Assembly: GCA_022826805.1 (NCBI GenBank)
Contig: JAJDUH010000011.1
Span: 30,012 to 94,011, forward strand
Source of the DNA: Candidatus Poribacteria bacterium
GTDB lineage: Bacteria; Poribacteria; WGA-4E; WGA-3G
Direction: 5' to 3'
DNA: 64,000 nucleotides
Shown: in pieces, positions 25,429 through 34,593 of the stretch
Layout: every line of letters starts with the position of its first letter
Numbering within the stretch: position 1 is the first letter of the stretch
Made by a program: the position numbers and the translations under genes
The notes under the pieces: generated by a model
The model's input: only the letters and a program-made list of their open reading frames with translations
Told to the model about the DNA's origin: nothing
The model's database searches: none

Positions 25429-28128
25429 ATGTTTTACAAAAATCATATTAAACCGGTTATCTTCACACTTAGCATTATTGTAGGCATTTTGGTGTGTGTA
25501 TTTGCGACGGTTATGGCGGACGAACACGCCGAGCAAGCAGAAGAAGCAGAGGAGTCAGAAGCCACAAGTGAAGCCGAAACATCTGAAGAAACGTCTGCCG
25601 CAGAGGATCCCGTGAGGCTTGAGAGTCTTGTTGTTGTGGGGACCCGTGCGCAACCGCGCTCTGTCTTGGATTCCGCAGTCCCGATCGATATTGTGTCAAA
25701 CGAATCCTTTGAAAAGCAGGGCGGTGCGGATTTACCGGATTTGCTGAGAACTTTGGTGCCATCTTATAACGTTAATACGCAACCGATTAGCGATGCGTCA
25801 ACAGTGGTACGCCCAGCGAATTTACGGGGACTTGCTCCCGACCATACGCTGGTGTTGGTCAATAACAAACGGCGCCACCGTGCGGCAGTGATTCACTGGC
25901 TCGGGAACGGTTTGTCTGATGGTTCACAGGGACCTGACCTGGCACCTATTCCCGCAATTGCCCTGCAACAGGTAGAGGTCCTCCGTGATGGCGCATCCGC
26001 ACAATATGGGTCGGACGCTATCGCAGGTGTGATGAATTTTCGATTGAAGGACAACCACGAAGGCGGCTCGTTTGAATTTAAACCCGGTATCTACCAATTC
26101 GGCGATGGTCGGCAGTTCGCACTCGCCGGTAATATCGGTTTAGGAAACCCAGACGCGTGGAGTAGCCTCAGCTTCGAATACGGTGGCGCAGATCCGACCA
26201 TCCGCTCTGTCCAACGTAATGATGCCATAGCCTTGATTAACGCAGGCAATTTTAGTGTGAAAGACCCGGCGCAAATTTGGGGACAGCCGATTATAGAGAA
26301 TGACCTCAAACTTTTTGCCAACTACGGTGCTACCCTCACCGATGACATCGAATTTTATGGGCATGCCAACTACGCCCGCAAGCGAGTTGAAGGTGGGTTC
26401 TATTTCCGAAACCCAAATACTCGCGGCGGTGTGTTTACTTCGTCCGGTGGCGATACGTTGCTCGTTGGAGATATGCGGGGTTTGACAAACGAAATGGCGG
26501 CTTGGGAAGCCCGAAAGCAGGCAGCGGAGGCTGCTGGGCAGGAGTTTGCTGAACTGTCGCCGCACGATGCTGACGATATCCCGATAACCAACCATGTTCC
26601 TGATCCTGAACGATTGCAAGCCGTCAAGAATGACCCGAATCTATTTACGTTCCAAGAGATGTTCCCAGGCGGATTCACACCCAGATTTGGTGCATTCATG
26701 TGGGATACTTCCGTCGTCGTGGGTGTTAAAGGGGATGCCTTAAGAGAAACATTGGGTAAACCCCTGACGTGGGACCTCAGTGGCTCTTTTGGACGGAATC
26801 ACGCCGATTTCTTTATCTTCAACACTGTTAATGCTTCGCTCGGCCCAGATACACCGACATATTTTGATCCGGGTGATTATATCCAGACAGATTACAACCT
26901 CAACTTCGATGTAACCTATCCGTTGCACGACATGGTATTCCTCGCTTCTGGTTTGGAATATCGCAACGAAGGGTTTGAAATCATAGAGGGTGAACGCGAG
27001 TCGCATCAGATCGGGCCCCTTGCAGCGCAAGGCTTTACTGCTGCATCCAACGGATTTTCAGGGTTTAGTCCAGTTGCGGCAGGCAGGTGGCACCGTTACA
27101 ACGTTGCCGCCTATCTGGAAACTGAAATCAGACCGATTGATCCGCTCCTGATCGCGCTGGCTGTGCGCGGTGAACAATTTGAGATTTTCGGCGGCACCCT
27201 GAACTACAAAGCCGCTGCAAACTACAAGGTTACGGAAACGATGCGCTTGCGCGGAAGTTATAGTACCGGATTCCGCGCACCGACACCCGGGCAGCAAAAT
27301 ACGTTCAACATTACCACTGAATACGATTTTGAGAAGGGTGATCTCGTTAATAAAGGCACAATTCCTTCCACCAACCCTGCTGTCGGTGTTGTGACAGGTA
27401 AGGAAGATAACTCGCTTGACCCGGAAACATCAAATAACTTCACAGGTGGATTTACCGTTGATATTTTGGGCGTAAACCTCACGATGGACTTTTTTGATAT
27501 TCGGCTGAAAAACCGGTTATCGGTGTCACAACACTTTACATTGACTGACGCGCAGAAGGCAGACCTCATCGCTGGTGGTGTAACCAGTGCAGCGAATCTG
27601 CAAACATTCCAGTTCTTTATCAATGACTTCTCTACGACAACCAACGGTATTGATACCGTCGTTACGGTACCTATACCGAACGGAAGTGTTATCGCTGTGT
27701 ATAACTTCACGAACACCACAGTTACCGATCACAATCCGGACACGCTGGACGAGCATCGAATCAGGGAACTGCAAGAGAATTTACCCGCACACCGTGCCAG
27801 CCTGACTGGCGTTTACTCCATAACGGATGCGTGGGGAGTGCTCGGGCGCGCCAGTTATTTCAGCGGTTGGTTCGATTCTGAAGATTACTTACAGAATCCA
27901 AATGTGCCAGGCACTGGAGAATACACTGGCAAGGTTATTTTCGACTTGGAAACCACTTACACCGTAGGGGCCGGATTGGCACTCACGCTCGGTGGAAGAA
28001 ATATCCTGAATACCTTTCCCGATGAAAATCCGAATGGTGCTGATTCCGTCGGCAACAAATATGGGCAGTTCAGTCCGTTTGGTTTTGATGGGGCGTATTG
28101 GTATGCCAAAGTCGGATACGATTTCTAA
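25429..28128 (+). CDS. TonB-dependent outer-membrane receptor
   Basis: An 899-residue outer-membrane protein. A signal peptide covers about residues 1-30, followed by an acidic low-complexity stretch (33-60). The plug domain begins with LESLVVVGTR near 66 and includes RGLAPDHTLVLVNNKR and VEVLRDGASAQYGSDAIAGVMN. The rest is a 22-strand barrel pattern ending in F, as outer-membrane proteins do, with RGSYSTGFRAPTPGQQ and LGGRNILNTFPDENP typical of this class. Such receptors import chelated iron, cobalamin or carbohydrates using TonB energy; the ligand is unknown. AAGGAAA supports the start. No TonB or transporter gene is adjacent. Confidence 0.93.
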   Translation: MFYKNHIKPVIFTLSIIVGILVCVFATVMADEHAEQAEEAEESEATSEAETSEETSAAEDPVRLESLVVVGTRAQPRSVLDSAVPIDIVSNESFEKQGGADLPDLLRTLVPSYNVNTQPISDASTVVRPANLRGLAPDHTLVLVNNKRRHRAAVIHWLGNGLSDGSQGPDLAPIPAIALQQVEVLRDGASAQYGSDAIAGVMNFRLKDNHEGGSFEFKPGIYQFGDGRQFALAGNIGLGNPDAWSSLSFEYGGADPTIRSVQRNDAIALINAGNFSVKDPAQIWGQPIIENDLKLFANYGATLTDDIEFYGHANYARKRVEGGFYFRNPNTRGGVFTSSGGDTLLVGDMRGLTNEMAAWEARKQAAEAAGQEFAELSPHDADDIPITNHVPDPERLQAVKNDPNLFTFQEMFPGGFTPRFGAFMWDTSVVVGVKGDALRETLGKPLTWDLSGSFGRNHADFFIFNTVNASLGPDTPTYFDPGDYIQTDYNLNFDVTYPLHDMVFLASGLEYRNEGFEIIEGERESHQIGPLAAQGFTAASNGFSGFSPVAAGRWHRYNVAAYLETEIRPIDPLLIALAVRGEQFEIFGGTLNYKAAANYKVTETMRLRGSYSTGFRAPTPGQQNTFNITTEYDFEKGDLVNKGTIPSTNPAVGVVTGKEDNSLDPETSNNFTGGFTVDILGVNLTMDFFDIRLKNRLSVSQHFTLTDAQKADLIAGGVTSAANLQTFQFFINDFSTTTNGIDTVVTVPIPNGSVIAVYNFTNTTVTDHNPDTLDEHRIRELQENLPAHRASLTGVYSITDAWGVLGRASYFSGWFDSEDYLQNPNVPGTGEYTGKVIFDLETTYTVGAGLALTLGGRNILNTFPDENPNGADSVGNKYGQFSPFGFDGAYWYAKVGYDF

Positions 28129-28169
28129 AGCCTATCTCATAGAGGGCATTAGAAACACTTTTCATAAAG

Positions 28170-28191
28170 GGCGCGGTTTTTCAGCCGCGCC
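28170..28191. repeat. GCGCGG...CAGCCGCG hairpin, copy 1
   Basis: GGCGCGG (28170-28176) pairs with CCGCGCC (28185-28191) after the receptor gene, so it could act as its terminator. The sequence GCGCGG, short T-rich loop, CAGCCGCG is shared with the hairpin at 34502-34520, which points to a dispersed repeat. Confidence 0.5.
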
Positions 28192-28337
28192 TCCTCAATT
28201 TGCATAACCATCCTAATTTTCCAGTTGCTATGTTTTATAGGGCAATGTTCGGTAGATCGTTTACTAATTATCGCCCTTACTACATAAGCGAATCTTCATG
28301 GAGTTAAGGTAGATATATTACAGGGAGGGGCATTGAC

Positions 28338-29174
28338 ATGAGCAATCAGAGCAGGGATGCAGAATATACAATGGGCCGCAGTGAGAGCGAAACTGAACGC
28401 TTAATTGAGCAGTCACAACTCTACGACGGTGTGACGCGACGTTTTTTTCTCAGAAGCGGCATCGCAAACGGAATGAAAGTCCTTGATGTCGGAAGTGGCG
28501 CAGGTGATGTGGCGCTTACCCTCGCTGAATTTGTCGGTCCCAAGGGAAATGTAGTTGGCGTAGATGTCAACCCAGATATTCTCAAAACGGCACAGGATCG
28601 GGTGGATGCAGTAGGCTTTACGAACGTTGAATTCATTTCTGGTGATATCCGAACGCTTGACCTTCCAAACGACTTTGATGCCGTCGTGGGAAGACTCGTG
28701 TTGATGTATATGGCAGATCCTGCCGATGCGCTTAGGTATTTAGCGACGCGTCTGCGTCCCGGTGGAATTGTCGCCTTTCAAGAGGTCGATTTTACACCTT
28801 ATACTGCAGCGTTGCATCCAGATACCCCCTTAGCAAACCAATTGATTGAGTGGGGACGAACTGTATTTGAGCGTTCAGGCGCGCATCTTGAGATGGGGAT
28901 GGATCTTTACAAAGCCTTCGTCGATGCGGGTTTACCTGAGCCTACCTTACATTTTGAGGCACCCATGGGCGGGCATGAAGACTGGCCTGGATATGAGTAT
29001 CTCGCTAACAGTTTTCGGAGTCTCGTTCCGCTGATGGAGGCTTACGGCATTGCTACAGCCGATGAATTAGATGTGGACACACTGGCAGGGAGAATACAGG
29101 CAGAAGTTTCTGCATCGAAACGACCGATTATGTTGCCCCCGCACATCACAGGATATGCATCCCTTGCGTCGTAA
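28338..29174 (+). CDS. SAM-dependent methyltransferase, twin 1
   Basis: A 278-residue class I methyltransferase. VLDVGSGAGDVALTLA near residue 48 is motif I, GVDVNPDIL the acidic strand-2 end, and ISGDIRTLD with VGRLVLMYMADP the later motifs. The C-terminal half is a helical lid domain. GGGAGGGG lies shortly before the ATG. The next gene encodes a close homologue of the same length 12 bases downstream, so this is a tandem duplication. The acceptor is unknown; the pattern is like UbiE-type and small-molecule enzymes. Confidence 0.88.
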   Translation: MSNQSRDAEYTMGRSESETERLIEQSQLYDGVTRRFFLRSGIANGMKVLDVGSGAGDVALTLAEFVGPKGNVVGVDVNPDILKTAQDRVDAVGFTNVEFISGDIRTLDLPNDFDAVVGRLVLMYMADPADALRYLATRLRPGGIVAFQEVDFTPYTAALHPDTPLANQLIEWGRTVFERSGAHLEMGMDLYKAFVDAGLPEPTLHFEAPMGGHEDWPGYEYLANSFRSLVPLMEAYGIATADELDVDTLAGRIQAEVSASKRPIMLPPHITGYASLAS

Positions 29175-29186
29175 AAGGCTCCACGT

Positions 29187-30047
29187 ATGGCAAAAAATCA
29201 TTCAGGAAACTCGCATACATCAAATCGTGATGCCACCTATACGTTAGGACGCACCTCCCACGAAACGACGCGCCTCATTGAGCAATCAAGAATTTACGGA
29301 TCGTCAACGATACGCCTCTGCAGGCAAGCTGGTATTACAAGTGGTATGCGTGTTATCGAAATCGGGAGTGGGGCGGGTGATGTTGCCTTCTCCCTCGCCG
29401 GACTCGTTGGACCGACGGGAAAGGTCATTGGTGTAGATATCAATGCAACGATTCTTGACACAGCACGTCAGCGTGCAGCGGATGCTGGCATACGAAATGT
29501 TGAATTTGTCGCAGGCGATGCTCGGATGATTGACTTTCCGGACAAGTTTGATGCGATTGTCGGACGGTTTGTCCTGATGTATATGGCAAATCCAGTAGAA
29601 GCATTTGCGAATCTTGTAACGCATTTAAAACCGGGTGGGATCGCAGCGTTTCAGGAACCAGAATACACGCTCTATCCTTCGTTCTTACATCCAGATACAC
29701 CCCTCATGAATCAACTCATTGAATGGATTTTGGGTGTCTTTCGACACTCAGGAGCACACCTTGATATGGGGATCGGACTTTACCGTGCTTTTGTAGACGC
29801 AGGTTTACCACCGCCAGAGATGCACCTGCAATCTCCGATTGGCGCTGCTGAAACGTGGGCGGGTTACCGATACATGGCGATGATCTTTCAAAGCCTCCTG
29901 CCACTTCTGGAAAAATATGGACTTGCGACAGCGGAGCAGGTTGGTGTGGACACATTGGCTGAGCGAATTCGCCAAGAGGTGCTCGTATCAAAGCGTCCGT
30001 TCTTCCTACCGCTGCACGTAACAGCACACACAACACTTCCAGCCTGA
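29187..30047 (+). CDS. SAM-dependent methyltransferase, twin 2
   Basis: A 286-residue paralogue of the preceding gene, alignable from end to end (RDATYTLGR, then VIEIGSGAGDVAFSLAGLVGP, VGRFVLMYMANP, TPLMNQLIEW). Conservation extends through the lid domain (SGAHLDMGIGLYRAFVDAGLP), so both copies probably still work and may act on related substrates or as a heterodimer. It begins 12 bases after the first twin and is surely in the same operon. Confidence 0.88.
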   Translation: MAKNHSGNSHTSNRDATYTLGRTSHETTRLIEQSRIYGSSTIRLCRQAGITSGMRVIEIGSGAGDVAFSLAGLVGPTGKVIGVDINATILDTARQRAADAGIRNVEFVAGDARMIDFPDKFDAIVGRFVLMYMANPVEAFANLVTHLKPGGIAAFQEPEYTLYPSFLHPDTPLMNQLIEWILGVFRHSGAHLDMGIGLYRAFVDAGLPPPEMHLQSPIGAAETWAGYRYMAMIFQSLLPLLEKYGLATAEQVGVDTLAERIRQEVLVSKRPFFLPLHVTAHTTLPA

Positions 30048-30201
30048 ATTGCCTGTCTCCTCGTATGCCGTCCTTATGGAACAAAACCCTCTATAATCCT
30101 GTTCATCCTCTAATTCTGTGAATCCTGATTCAGACAACGAAAAACGACTATCGAAAGCCGATAACCCATAACCGACAACGATAAAAAAATGTGGTTTTAG
30201 G

Positions 30202-30230
30202 TTGATATAGGACTCTAAATGTGGTATAAT
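30202..30230 (+). promoter_or_regulatory. promoter of the rpsF ribosomal operon
   Basis: TTGATA at 30202-30207, 17-base spacer, TATAAT at 30225-30230 preceded by TGG. It gives a leader of about 148 bases before rpsF. Leaders of this operon often bind the S6:S18 complex, but I could not identify that motif with confidence. The stretch 30048-30201 before it holds nothing that I can identify. Confidence 0.75.
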
Positions 30231-30384
30231 TATATAAACTAAAATTGGTGAATAGAATTCTATCCTGAGGTGTGATTGCTTTTTCAGCGCATGCTAATCA
30301 GATGGAATTTACGCAATTAATCTCTGCTCCCTGCTTTCCTTACGATTGCAGTGGGGCCACCAGTCCAAAGAGAGGCATGAAAAT

Positions 30385-30759
30385 TTGAATCCTTACGAAC
30401 TCCTGCTCATCATCACCCCTGACTATGATGAGAGCGAAGCAGAGGCTCTTACTGATCAAGTTAAAGGTATTATTGAAAATAGCGGAACTCTCCTGAAAGT
30501 TGATCCTTGGGGAAAAAAACGGCTCGCCTATCCGATCCGAAAACGTAGTGAAGGTTATTATGTGCTCTATATTTTTGAGAGCGCATCAAGTTTTGTGGCT
30601 GAATTAAGCCAATCTCTGCGTGTCATTGAGACGATTCTGCGTTATATGATTGTCCAATACGAGGACGATATCGAGAAGTTGAAATCTGAGCTCGCTGCTG
30701 AAGTGGAACAGACAACGTCCAGTAATACAGAGCAAAGTACACCTAATAATGCAGGGTAA
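30385..30759 (+). CDS. rpsF: 30S ribosomal protein S6
   Basis: A protein of about 124 residues that binds the central domain of 16S rRNA together with S18. NPYELLLIITPDYDE at the start, WGKKRLAYPI, SEGYYVLYIF and ETILRYMIVQ match S6. I chose the TTG at 30385 because S6 homology begins there and AGAGAGG lies about nine bases upstream; an in-frame TTG at 30346 would add 13 residues without similarity. The C-terminal tail (T/S/N-rich) is variable in the family. First gene of rpsF-ssb-rpsR-rplI-dnaB. Confidence 0.94.
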   Translation: MNPYELLLIITPDYDESEAEALTDQVKGIIENSGTLLKVDPWGKKRLAYPIRKRSEGYYVLYIFESASSFVAELSQSLRVIETILRYMIVQYEDDIEKLKSELAAEVEQTTSSNTEQSTPNNAG

Positions 30760-30893
30760 ACGCATTGGTGACGATCAAGTATCTGAAGACCTTGCAATAT
30801 CTGACTAAGGTGAGCATCATCCAGATTTGAAAAACCAATTTTTGGCTTTAAGTGATGCCAAGAAGACTAAACAACGTATATAGAGGAGAAACC

Positions 30894-31367
30894 ATGGCAA
30901 GTTACAACAAGGTCATCCTAATGGGGAATCTTACCCGAGATCCTGAAATGAGATATGTTCCAAGCGGAACTGCTGTTACGAATTTTGGACTCGCTATGAA
31001 CGAGAGGTATACTGACCGGCAAACGGGTGAACAGAAAGAATCTCCCTGTTTTGTTGAGATAACTGCTTGGGGTAGACAAGCGGAAATTGTAAACGAGTAC
31101 CTCACTAAAGGCAGTCCTGTTTTTCTTGAAGGCAGTCTTAAATTTGACTCTTGGGAAGCTGATGATGGAACCAAGCGGAATAGACTGTCTGTTACAGCAT
31201 TTCGCATTCAATTGATTGGTGGGCGACGTGACCAAGACGAGATGGGTGGTGGTTACGCCGACGCGCAGCCCGCTGCACCGTCAGGACAATCCGCACCTTA
31301 TCAAGGTGCTCCCGCACCCGAAGCAAGCAGTGCACCCTCCTCAACAGAGGACGACATACCATTTTAA
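30894..31367 (+). CDS. ssb: single-stranded DNA-binding protein
   Basis: A 157-residue SSB. The OB fold covers about residues 1-108 (YNKVILMGNLTRDPEMR, then FVEITAWGRQAE and VFLEGSLKFDSW), followed by a flexible G/A/P/S-rich linker and the acidic tip DDIPF that recruits replication and repair partners. ATG at 30894 follows TAGAGGAGA and begins the family homology; an upstream in-frame start at 30852 adds 14 unrelated residues. It sits in the usual place between rpsF and rpsR. Confidence 0.95.
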   Translation: MASYNKVILMGNLTRDPEMRYVPSGTAVTNFGLAMNERYTDRQTGEQKESPCFVEITAWGRQAEIVNEYLTKGSPVFLEGSLKFDSWEADDGTKRNRLSVTAFRIQLIGGRRDQDEMGGGYADAQPAAPSGQSAPYQGAPAPEASSAPSSTEDDIPF

Positions 31368-31463
31368 GTAGAACGCTGTTCTTGGAAGAACTATCGGCAT
31401 ATGGAGTTTCTTCCTCGTATCCTTTTCTACTTTCCTTCGTTATGAGGGACATACGAACATACA

Positions 31464-31487
31464 GCGCGCCAACGGACATTGGCGCGC
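31464..31487. promoter_or_regulatory. 9-bp hairpin between ssb and rpsR
   Basis: GCGCGCCAA (31464-31472) pairs perfectly with TTGGCGCGC (31479-31487) around CGGACA. It lies about 100 bases after ssb and 30 bases before rpsR. It could slow transcription, protect an RNA end, or regulate rpsR, or be another palindromic repeat. No T run follows. Confidence 0.4.
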
Positions 31488-31516
31488 AATAGATTAAATA
31501 GAAGGAAGAAAATTAT

Positions 31517-31717
31517 ATGGCATTCCGTCGGAGGCAGCGCTTTCACAAAATCGAATCTTTTGACTACAAAGATGTGGATACGCTGCAAAAGTTTATTAAC
31601 GAACGTGGAAAAATTGTGAGTCGTCGAGTCACAGGACTATCGGCAAAGCAACAACGAATGGTGACGCGCGCAGTGAAACGCGCACGTAATATGGCATTGC
31701 TGCCGTTTACGCAATAA
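31517..31717 (+). CDS. rpsR: 30S ribosomal protein S18
   Basis: A 66-residue basic protein that pairs with S6 in the small subunit. [26 protein letters not shown] and [21 protein letters not shown] are the family signature. GAAGGAAG precedes the ATG at 31517. No zinc-binding cysteines are present, so this is the zinc-free form. Confidence 0.96.
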   Translation: MAFRRRQRFHKIESFDYKDVDTLQKFINERGKIVSRRVTGLSAKQQRMVTRAVKRARNMALLPFTQ

Positions 31718-31752
31718 AAGTAAGTTCAGGCGCGTATGCCTGCTGGGTTGCC

Positions 31753-31877
31753 TATACGAGATGACATAGGGTTTCAATTATGGAAGAAACCACTACTCTC
31801 GGTAGGCGAGGTTTCCTAACCTCGCTGATTGTTGAGTTTACGTTATACGAGATGACATAGGATTTCAATTATGGAAG
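31753..31877. repeat. 34-base direct repeat flanking a palindromic element at the rplI start
   Basis: Bases 31753-31786 and 31844-31877 agree at 33 of 34 positions. The second copy carries the rplI ribosome binding site and ATG; the first carries an ATG that opens a 26-codon frame ending at a stop in the second copy. Between them is a 57-base insert with the hairpin GCGAGGTT-TCCT-AACCTCGC (31806-31825). The word GGCGAGGTTTCCTAA also occurs at 57951-57965. This looks like a palindromic element inserted with duplication of its flank. Confidence 0.75.
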
Positions 31878-32317
31878 TGATTTTAAAGGAAAATGTTGAA
31901 GGGCTTGGTGTTCCAGGCGATGTGTTGACAGTCGCTGACGGCTACGCGCGCAACTATCTTTTGCCGATGCAGTTGGCGATACATGCAACGGAGCGAAACC
32001 GTCGCCACTTTGAGCACCAAAAGCGAGTTATTGATCACCAAGAATCGAAGAATAGAGAACAGGCGCGTGAAATTGCCGGACAGATTGCTGGGGTCACATG
32101 CACACTCAGTCGGCGTGCTGGTGAAAATGATCGACTCTTCGGCTCGGTTACCTCCACGGATGTCGCGGAGGCTTTACGTGCTGAGGGATTCGATCTGGAA
32201 AGACGCATCTTTGAACTTGCAGACCCGATTCGTGAACTCGGTGTGTTCATGGTGCCGATCAAATTGCATGCCGATGTTCAGGTTGAACTGCGGGTCGTTG
32301 TTGAACGCGAAGAATAA
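31871..32317 (+). CDS. rplI: 50S ribosomal protein L9
   Basis: A 148-residue protein with the N-terminal domain that binds 23S rRNA (MEVILKENVEGLGVPGDVL, then VADGYARNYLLP), the long connecting helix (about 40-75) and the C-terminal domain (RLFGSVTSTDVAEAL). ATAGGA upstream of the ATG gives the ribosome binding site, and both lie within the second copy of a 34-base direct repeat. Two bases separate its stop from dnaB. Confidence 0.96.
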   Translation: MEVILKENVEGLGVPGDVLTVADGYARNYLLPMQLAIHATERNRRHFEHQKRVIDHQESKNREQAREIAGQIAGVTCTLSRRAGENDRLFGSVTSTDVAEALRAEGFDLERRIFELADPIRELGVFMVPIKLHADVQVELRVVVEREE

Positions 32318-32319
32318 TC

Positions 32320-33651
32320 ATGCAGGCACAAGCGGTTGAATCTCTCTCTGACAAGGAGGCTGAACAGGCTGTACTCGGCGCAATGATGACCGAGAAATCG
32401 GTCATTCCTCGTGTAATCGCCCTGCTTGGACATACTTCTGAGGCATTTTTTACAACCGATCATCAGCTAATCTATACAGCGATCCTTACCGTATACGATC
32501 GCGTTAGCAAAGTCGATCCGCTTCTCGTTGCCGATGAACTGAAACGGACAAATCAGATTAATCGGACAGGCGGTGCTAACTATCTCTATGAACTACAAGC
32601 GCCTATTGTCGAGACAGAGAGCACAGAGTTTTATGCCGATATTCTTTATGAAAAGGCGACGCGCCGACAGTTGATTCATGCAGGTTCCGAAATTCGCGAT
32701 ATCGCTCAAGATGAAAGCATAGAACTCTCGGAAATCCTCAATCAGGCACAAGAAGCCGTCTTTGAGCTCGGTCAAGACAAGGCACAACGCGGATTTCACC
32801 CTATTCAGCCGCTTGTTTCAGATAGCATAGATGCTATAGAAAAACTCTACCACAAATCCGACCGGTTTTTAGGGGTACCGACCGGTTTTATGGATTTTGA
32901 CCACATGACATCAGGGCTACAACCCGGCAACTTCATCATCATCGCCGCGCGACCGAGTATGGGAAAGACAACCTTGGTGCTGAATATGGCACAGAACATC
33001 GCGCTTGAGCAGGAACGTCCAGTTGCCATTTTTAGCCTTGAGATGCCCGCACAAGATATTGTTATGCGGATGTTATCCGCGGAATCCCACATCGATTTTG
33101 GACGGCTCCGAACAGGTAATTTTAGCGAAGATTACTGGCGACCGTTGACTGAAGCAGCAGGTAGACTCGCCGAAGCACCTATCCTCATTAATGACAACCG
33201 CGGACTTACTGTTCAGAGTCTACGCGCTGAAGGACGACGGTTAAAAGGTGAGCATAATAGTCTCGCACTTATCATTGTTGACTACCTACAGCTTCTCAGA
33301 GGGACGGGTAGATATAACGCTCGCGAACAGGAAATCTCTGAAATCTCACGCGCCTTGAAAATCCTCGCTTGGGAACTCAATGTACCAATTATTGCCTGCT
33401 CGCAGTTGAGTCGTGAGGTGGAACGCCGTCCCGACAAACAACCGCAGCTTTCCGATTTGCGCGAATCTGGGGCAATTGAACAAGACGCTGACCTTGTTGC
33501 CTTTTTATATCGAGAAGATTATTACCAAGAGGAAGAGACCGATGATCGGGTTGAAGCACACCTGCTGATTAAGAAACAACGCAACGGACCGACCGGACCG
33601 ATCATGCTCTATTTTACCAAAAAGCAGATGCGATTTGAAAACCTGAGTTAG
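32320..33651 (+). CDS. dnaB: replicative DNA helicase
   Basis: A 443-residue hexameric helicase that unwinds DNA at the fork. The N-terminal helical domain (about residues 8-105) begins SDKEAEQAVLGAMM. The RecA-like domain has Walker A ARPSMGKTT near residues 210-218, Walker B LIIVDYLQLL near 322 and the DnaB motif SQLSREVERR followed by SDLRESGAIEQDAD. No intein or insertion is present. It begins two bases after rplI, the common order in bacteria. Confidence 0.96.
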   Translation: MQAQAVESLSDKEAEQAVLGAMMTEKSVIPRVIALLGHTSEAFFTTDHQLIYTAILTVYDRVSKVDPLLVADELKRTNQINRTGGANYLYELQAPIVETESTEFYADILYEKATRRQLIHAGSEIRDIAQDESIELSEILNQAQEAVFELGQDKAQRGFHPIQPLVSDSIDAIEKLYHKSDRFLGVPTGFMDFDHMTSGLQPGNFIIIAARPSMGKTTLVLNMAQNIALEQERPVAIFSLEMPAQDIVMRMLSAESHIDFGRLRTGNFSEDYWRPLTEAAGRLAEAPILINDNRGLTVQSLRAEGRRLKGEHNSLALIIVDYLQLLRGTGRYNAREQEISEISRALKILAWELNVPIIACSQLSREVERRPDKQPQLSDLRESGAIEQDADLVAFLYREDYYQEEETDDRVEAHLLIKKQRNGPTGPIMLYFTKKQMRFENLS

Positions 33652-33660
33652 ACATACAAT

Positions 33661-34485
33661 ATGGATCAGCAGTCCACTATACACGAATCCTCTGGTGGAT
33701 TTTACCATTTAATCAAAATTCGGTTGCATCATGTGCTTTCCGAGGTGGGACGAGCCTTCACCCTGTTTTTTCAAACGCTTGTCCAAATTTTTCGTCCCCC
33801 GTTCCAATTCGATCTCCTCGTTAAGCAGTTATTGCTGATAGGTTTCAACTCTTTGGCTGTGGTTATTGTCTCAGGGTTCTTCACAGGGATGGTTTTGGGA
33901 GTTCAAGGCTATATTCAACTTAAGCCGTATGCTGTGGAAGGTTCGGTTGCGAGATTTGTCTGTGTTTCAGTGGTAAAGGAACTTGGTCCAATGATTACGG
34001 CATTTGTGCTTGCCGGACGAATCGGAGCCTCAATTACCGCCGAGCTTTCAACAATGAAGGTTACAGAACAAATTGACGCGCTTGAGGTAATGGGGACGAA
34101 TCCAGTCAAATATTTGGTTGTGCCTCGATTTCTCGCTTGTTCTATGATGCTGCCAACACTCACTATCTTTTCAACGTTTGCAGGTATCGCAGGTGGGTTT
34201 GTCGCTGTTGTGACATTGTTTGATGTGAATGGCTCCTTTTTTCTTTTAGAGGTTCAGAAAAATCTTTTTGTGGGTAGTGTGCTGATTAGTTTAATTAAAG
34301 CTACCTCCTTTGGGATGGCGATTGCAGCGGTGGGATGTTACAAGGGTTTTAGTATCTCCTCGGCGGGTGGGGCAGAGGGCGTCGGTATCGCTACAACTGG
34401 TTCTGCTGTTATCTCGCTCATAGCTATTCTCGTCTTAGATTTCGTCTTGAACCACGTCCTCTTTAATATCTTGGGTTTAATGTAA
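33661..34485 (+). CDS. mlaE: MlaE-family ABC transporter permease
   Basis: A 274-residue inner-membrane permease with five or six hydrophobic segments (about residues 55-80, 105-125, 155-190, 205-230, 245-270). KELGPMITAFVLAGRIGASI followed by TMKVTEQIDALEVMG is the hallmark of MlaE/TrnI-type permeases that move phospholipids across the envelope. It begins nine bases after dnaB and is followed by the ATPase and MCE protein of the same system. Confidence 0.94.
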   Translation: MDQQSTIHESSGGFYHLIKIRLHHVLSEVGRAFTLFFQTLVQIFRPPFQFDLLVKQLLLIGFNSLAVVIVSGFFTGMVLGVQGYIQLKPYAVEGSVARFVCVSVVKELGPMITAFVLAGRIGASITAELSTMKVTEQIDALEVMGTNPVKYLVVPRFLACSMMLPTLTIFSTFAGIAGGFVAVVTLFDVNGSFFLLEVQKNLFVGSVLISLIKATSFGMAIAAVGCYKGFSISSAGGAEGVGIATTGSAVISLIAILVLDFVLNHVLFNILGLM

Positions 34486-34501
34486 TCTCCGCAAATTCAA
34501 G

Positions 34502-34520
34502 CGCGGGTTCCACAGCCGCG
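34502..34520. repeat. GCGCGG...CAGCCGCG hairpin, copy 2
   Basis: CGCGG (34502-34506) pairs with CCGCG (34516-34520) between mlaE and mlaF. It shares GCGCGG and CAGCCGCG with the hairpin at 28170-28191. Confidence 0.4.
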
Positions 34521-34593
34521 TGTAACATCTTAAAAAGATAACGCTTACCTGCACTATTTATCTTCGTTTTAGGTCTGGAGTAGGACCAGCAGT

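Noticed and set aside
30120..30185. AACCGATAACC-like words upstream of rpsF as a repeat array
   Set aside because: The words are short, irregular and not in phase; too weak to call.
30237..30384. S6:S18 autoregulatory leader motif before rpsF
   Set aside because: The position is right and a GTGG-GG-CCAC mini-hairpin is present, but I could not align it to the known motif, so I report only the leader length.
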